DNA from: Urechis unicinctus | Lineage: Eukaryota; Annelida; Polychaeta; Xenopneusta; Urechidae | Assembly (NCBI GenBank): GCA_034190875.2 | Contig: CM067348.1 | Coordinates: 9,681,080 to 9,745,079 of the forward strand | Direction: 5' to 3' | DNA: 64,000 bases | Part shown: piece after piece, positions 62,701 through 64,000 of the stretch | How the letters are laid out: each line of letters opens with the position of its first letter | Position numbering within the stretch: position 1 is the first letter of the stretch | The notes under the pieces: generated by a model | Seen by the model: only the letters and a program-made list of their open reading frames with translations | Databases searched by the model: none | What the model was told of the DNA's origin: nothing | Position numbers and translations under genes: made by a program

Positions 62701-63930
62701 TGTAGAAAACCACTGAGACCCACATCCATACAGCGTGACAATTGTTTACATTGCCAGAACTAACCTGTAGAAAACCACTGAGACCCACATCCATACAGCG
62801 TGACAATTGTTGACATTGCCAGAACTAACCTGTAGAAAAACCACTAAGACCCACATCCATACAGCGTGACAATTGTTGACATTGCCAGAACTAACCTGTA
62901 GAAAACCACTGAGACCCACATCCATACAGCGTGACAGTTGTTGACATTGCCAGAACTAACCTGTAGAATACCACTGAGACCCACATCCATACAACGTGAC
63001 AATTGTTGACATTGCCAGAACTAACCTGTAGAATACCACTGAGACTCATAATGAGGCTACGATGCTGAGGACAGTTGTAATACTCAGCAAACAGCGTGGT
63101 TGACCCGCCACTGTTGCTGTTGGCTGAGGTAGAAGGCGCTCCCGTCGGGGTGTTGGTGGACACGTGCTGCTCACCAGACGTGCTGCAGAGTCATGACTTA
63201 AGTTAATGGTTCAATAGCAAGTTAACAAGCTGTCAACAGGGAAACTTTCGGCTATGGAAAAATGATCAATAGCAAGTCAATATATTCATAAGGATGTTAC
63301 ATCTTTCTCCCTTTTTTGACCATTGAATATTTTCAGTCCACTGTCATGGTAGAGAAAATATGCTTAGTATATCTGATGGCTATATTGTCTTATGTGAAAC
63401 AAAGCAAAATCTATAACAAGTTTAGATGTGATCTACTCACCCAGTAGACATGGCTGATTGGTTCATCGAGGCAATGCTACTTGATTCAAAGTAAAACTGA
63501 GATAGTTTCTGAGCGCAGAAATGTGCCAGTTTCCTTGACAACAGCTGAGAGGCTACATAATCTGATGTGTACTGTTCACACATGTAGGAAAATTAAAATA
63601 TAAAATATGAAATAATGTGCAAAAAAGAACATCTCATTAACTTATTTTCCAGCTCCACCTCGTTAACTCACCTTTAGCACCTGACTTACATGGTTACCTA
63701 TGAACATCTCCTTAACTCACCTTGAGCGTCTGACTAACATGGTTACCTATGATCATTTCATTAACACACCTTGAACACCTGACTAACATGGTTACCTATG
63801 AAGATTTCGTTCAACTCACCTTGAGCACCTGAGCTAGAATGAGTTTAAGTACTGTATCATCAGTAATCTTCATCTTCTCCAGCAACTCCAGCATCCAGTT
63901 TAGAAACTCATGTCTGTCTAGCAAGCCCTC
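44757..63930 (-). CDS. MED12: Mediator complex subunit 12 (C-terminal 1970 residues; 5' end outside the window)
   Basis: Kinase-module subunit linking CDK8/cyclin C to Mediator; nuclear. 35 exons, high to low: 63930-63820, 63571-63441, 63182-63026, 62333-62187, 61923-61824, 60723-60590, 60230-60099, 59896-59770, 59311-59091, 58944-58851, 58226-57454, 56982-56819, 56535-56427, 56189-56059, 55845-55735, 55346-55205, 54837-54708, 54574-54353, 54017-53885, 52947-52779, 52578-52459, 52230-52159, 51833-51721, 51127-50960, 50670-50460, 50305-50196, 49917-49785, 49447-49298, 48243-48104, 47886-47781, 47461-47321, 47142-47001, 46541-46221, 45853-45637, 45087-44757. Total length divides by three and phase is continuous. 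Landmarks: [22 protein letters not shown] (LCEWAV domain), [51 protein letters not shown] (PQL domain). The tail is Gln/Gly/Met-rich, ending YQQY, with a much shorter poly-Q than vertebrates. The N-terminal CDK8-activating segment is off the window. Confidence 0.97.
47620..47725. repeat. CA/CACT simple repeat in a MED12 intron
   Basis: CA-rich tracts followed by ACTC tetranucleotide repeats between exons 47886-47781 and 47461-47321. Simple sequence only. Confidence 0.9.
48325..48840. repeat. 24-bp minisatellite in a MED12 intron
   Basis: Over 20 copies of a 24-bp unit (CTCCTCCCACACTGATCCAC then ACAA) with decay towards 48840. Because the unit is a multiple of three, long repetitive frames appear on both strands (for example GGVVWISV repeats on the minus strand); they have no start context or homologue and lie inside an intron. 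Confidence 0.95.
48975..49262. repeat. 32-bp minisatellite in the same MED12 intron
   Basis: Nine near-identical copies of a 32-bp unit (AACAGACTTAATACTGTGAT then CCTACAATACAC). The near identity suggests recent expansion. On the minus strand each unit contains TTGTAGGATCACAG, acceptor-like but pyrimidine-poor. It follows the exon ending at 49298. Confidence 0.95.
50755..50846. repeat. 31-bp direct repeat, three copies, MED12 intron
   Basis: TGTCATGATATTAATCATAC followed by ATATATACAC-type ends is repeated three times between exons 51127-50960 and 50670-50460. Confidence 0.85.
52975..53336. repeat. GAT-rich simple sequence and 14-bp repeats in a MED12 intron
   Basis: Degenerate (GAT)n at 52975-53130 is followed by four copies of AGCCCACTTTGCCA at 53281-53336. 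A second (GAT)n tract lies at 53735-53850 in the same intron. Poly-Asp, poly-Ser and poly-Met frames over these are artefacts. Confidence 0.85.
58590..58860 (-). repeat. 30-bp minisatellite overlapping a MED12 exon end
   Basis: On the minus strand the exon ending at 58851 reads GGCCCAG then gtgaggttg, TATTTGTAACCACCTGG. The intron continues with seven or eight units of about 30 bp, GGTCCAGGTTGAATGTTAAA then TATAACCACCT. The exon end plus donor looks like the first, diverged unit of the array. Confidence 0.65.
62630..63055 (-). repeat. Seven-copy minisatellite of a MED12 exon end and donor
   Basis: The true exon ends GTCTCAGTGGTATTCTACAG with donor gttagt at 63026. A 65-bp unit holding the last 20 or so exon bases, the donor and the following intron (TTCTGGCAATGTCAACAATT) recurs downstream with exon-end copies near 62961, 62896, 62831, 62767, 62701 and 62635. 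All keep a readable exon end and donor-like GTTAGT or close to it. Confidence 0.92.
63666..63850 (-). repeat. Four-copy minisatellite of another MED12 exon end and donor
   Basis: The true exon end is GCTCAGGTGCTCAAG with donor gtgagtt at 63820. A 49-bp unit repeats this with small changes at about 63771, 63721 and 63671 (GTCAGGTGTTCAAG, GTCAGACGCTCAAG, GTCAGGTGCTAAAG), two of them followed by an intact GTGAGTT. Confidence 0.88.
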
Positions 63931-64000
63931 CTTGATACACAAACAAATACAAGTCCGGATATTGAATGAAAAATTAAAGTGATGTCTTGTAAGAGCTGAT

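Overview
The window is a piece of an animal nuclear chromosome. It has intron-rich genes with GT-AG splicing, TA and CA microsatellites, transposon relics and clear metazoan orthologues. The best clue to the lineage is the sodium-leak channel NALCN. It has two alternative domain-II pore exons, giving a pore of EEEE or EKEE, and a glutamate in domain III. That exon arrangement is described for protostomes such as molluscs. An IgGFc-binding-type membrane protein also fits a marine invertebrate. I favour a lophotrochozoan, probably a mollusc, without certainty.

Layout. 1-3387: a block of virus-like genes (Polinton/adintovirus-like: two divergently transcribed virion-type regions, a fibre-like protein, a YqaJ nuclease), cut by the window edge. 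3388-5485: gene-poor, with a TA array and a dispersed repeat. 5486-9230 (+): secreted or membrane IgGFc-binding-domain gene, six exons. 9231-16430: gene-poor, holding a decayed Ty3/Gypsy pol relic (about 11470-13760), a second copy of the dispersed repeat and a small tandem family of AT-rich hairpins. 16454-37348 (+): complete NALCN, 39 coding exon positions, about 1740 aa. 38788-40872 (-): eIF4E2/4EHP, seven exons. 41027-43836 (+): MED4, six exons. 44757-63930 (-): the C-terminal 1970 residues of MED12 in 35 exons; its 5' end lies beyond the window.

Gene relations. NALCN and eIF4E2 are tail to tail. eIF4E2 and MED4 are head to head across 154 bp with two CCAAT boxes, which looks like a shared bidirectional promoter. 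MED4 and MED12, both Mediator subunits (middle and kinase modules), are tail to tail with polyadenylation signals about 70 bp apart. Exon boundaries were set by reading splice sites and checking that codon phase is continuous. Only two coding breaks appear in the host genes, both single-base changes in short homopolymers (NALCN and the IgGFc gene), so assembly errors are plausible.

The most unusual structural theme is a recurring one. Several intronic minisatellites in NALCN and MED12 have a repeat unit that straddles the end of the preceding exon and its 5' splice site, so the donor is copied 2 to 10 times in tandem.
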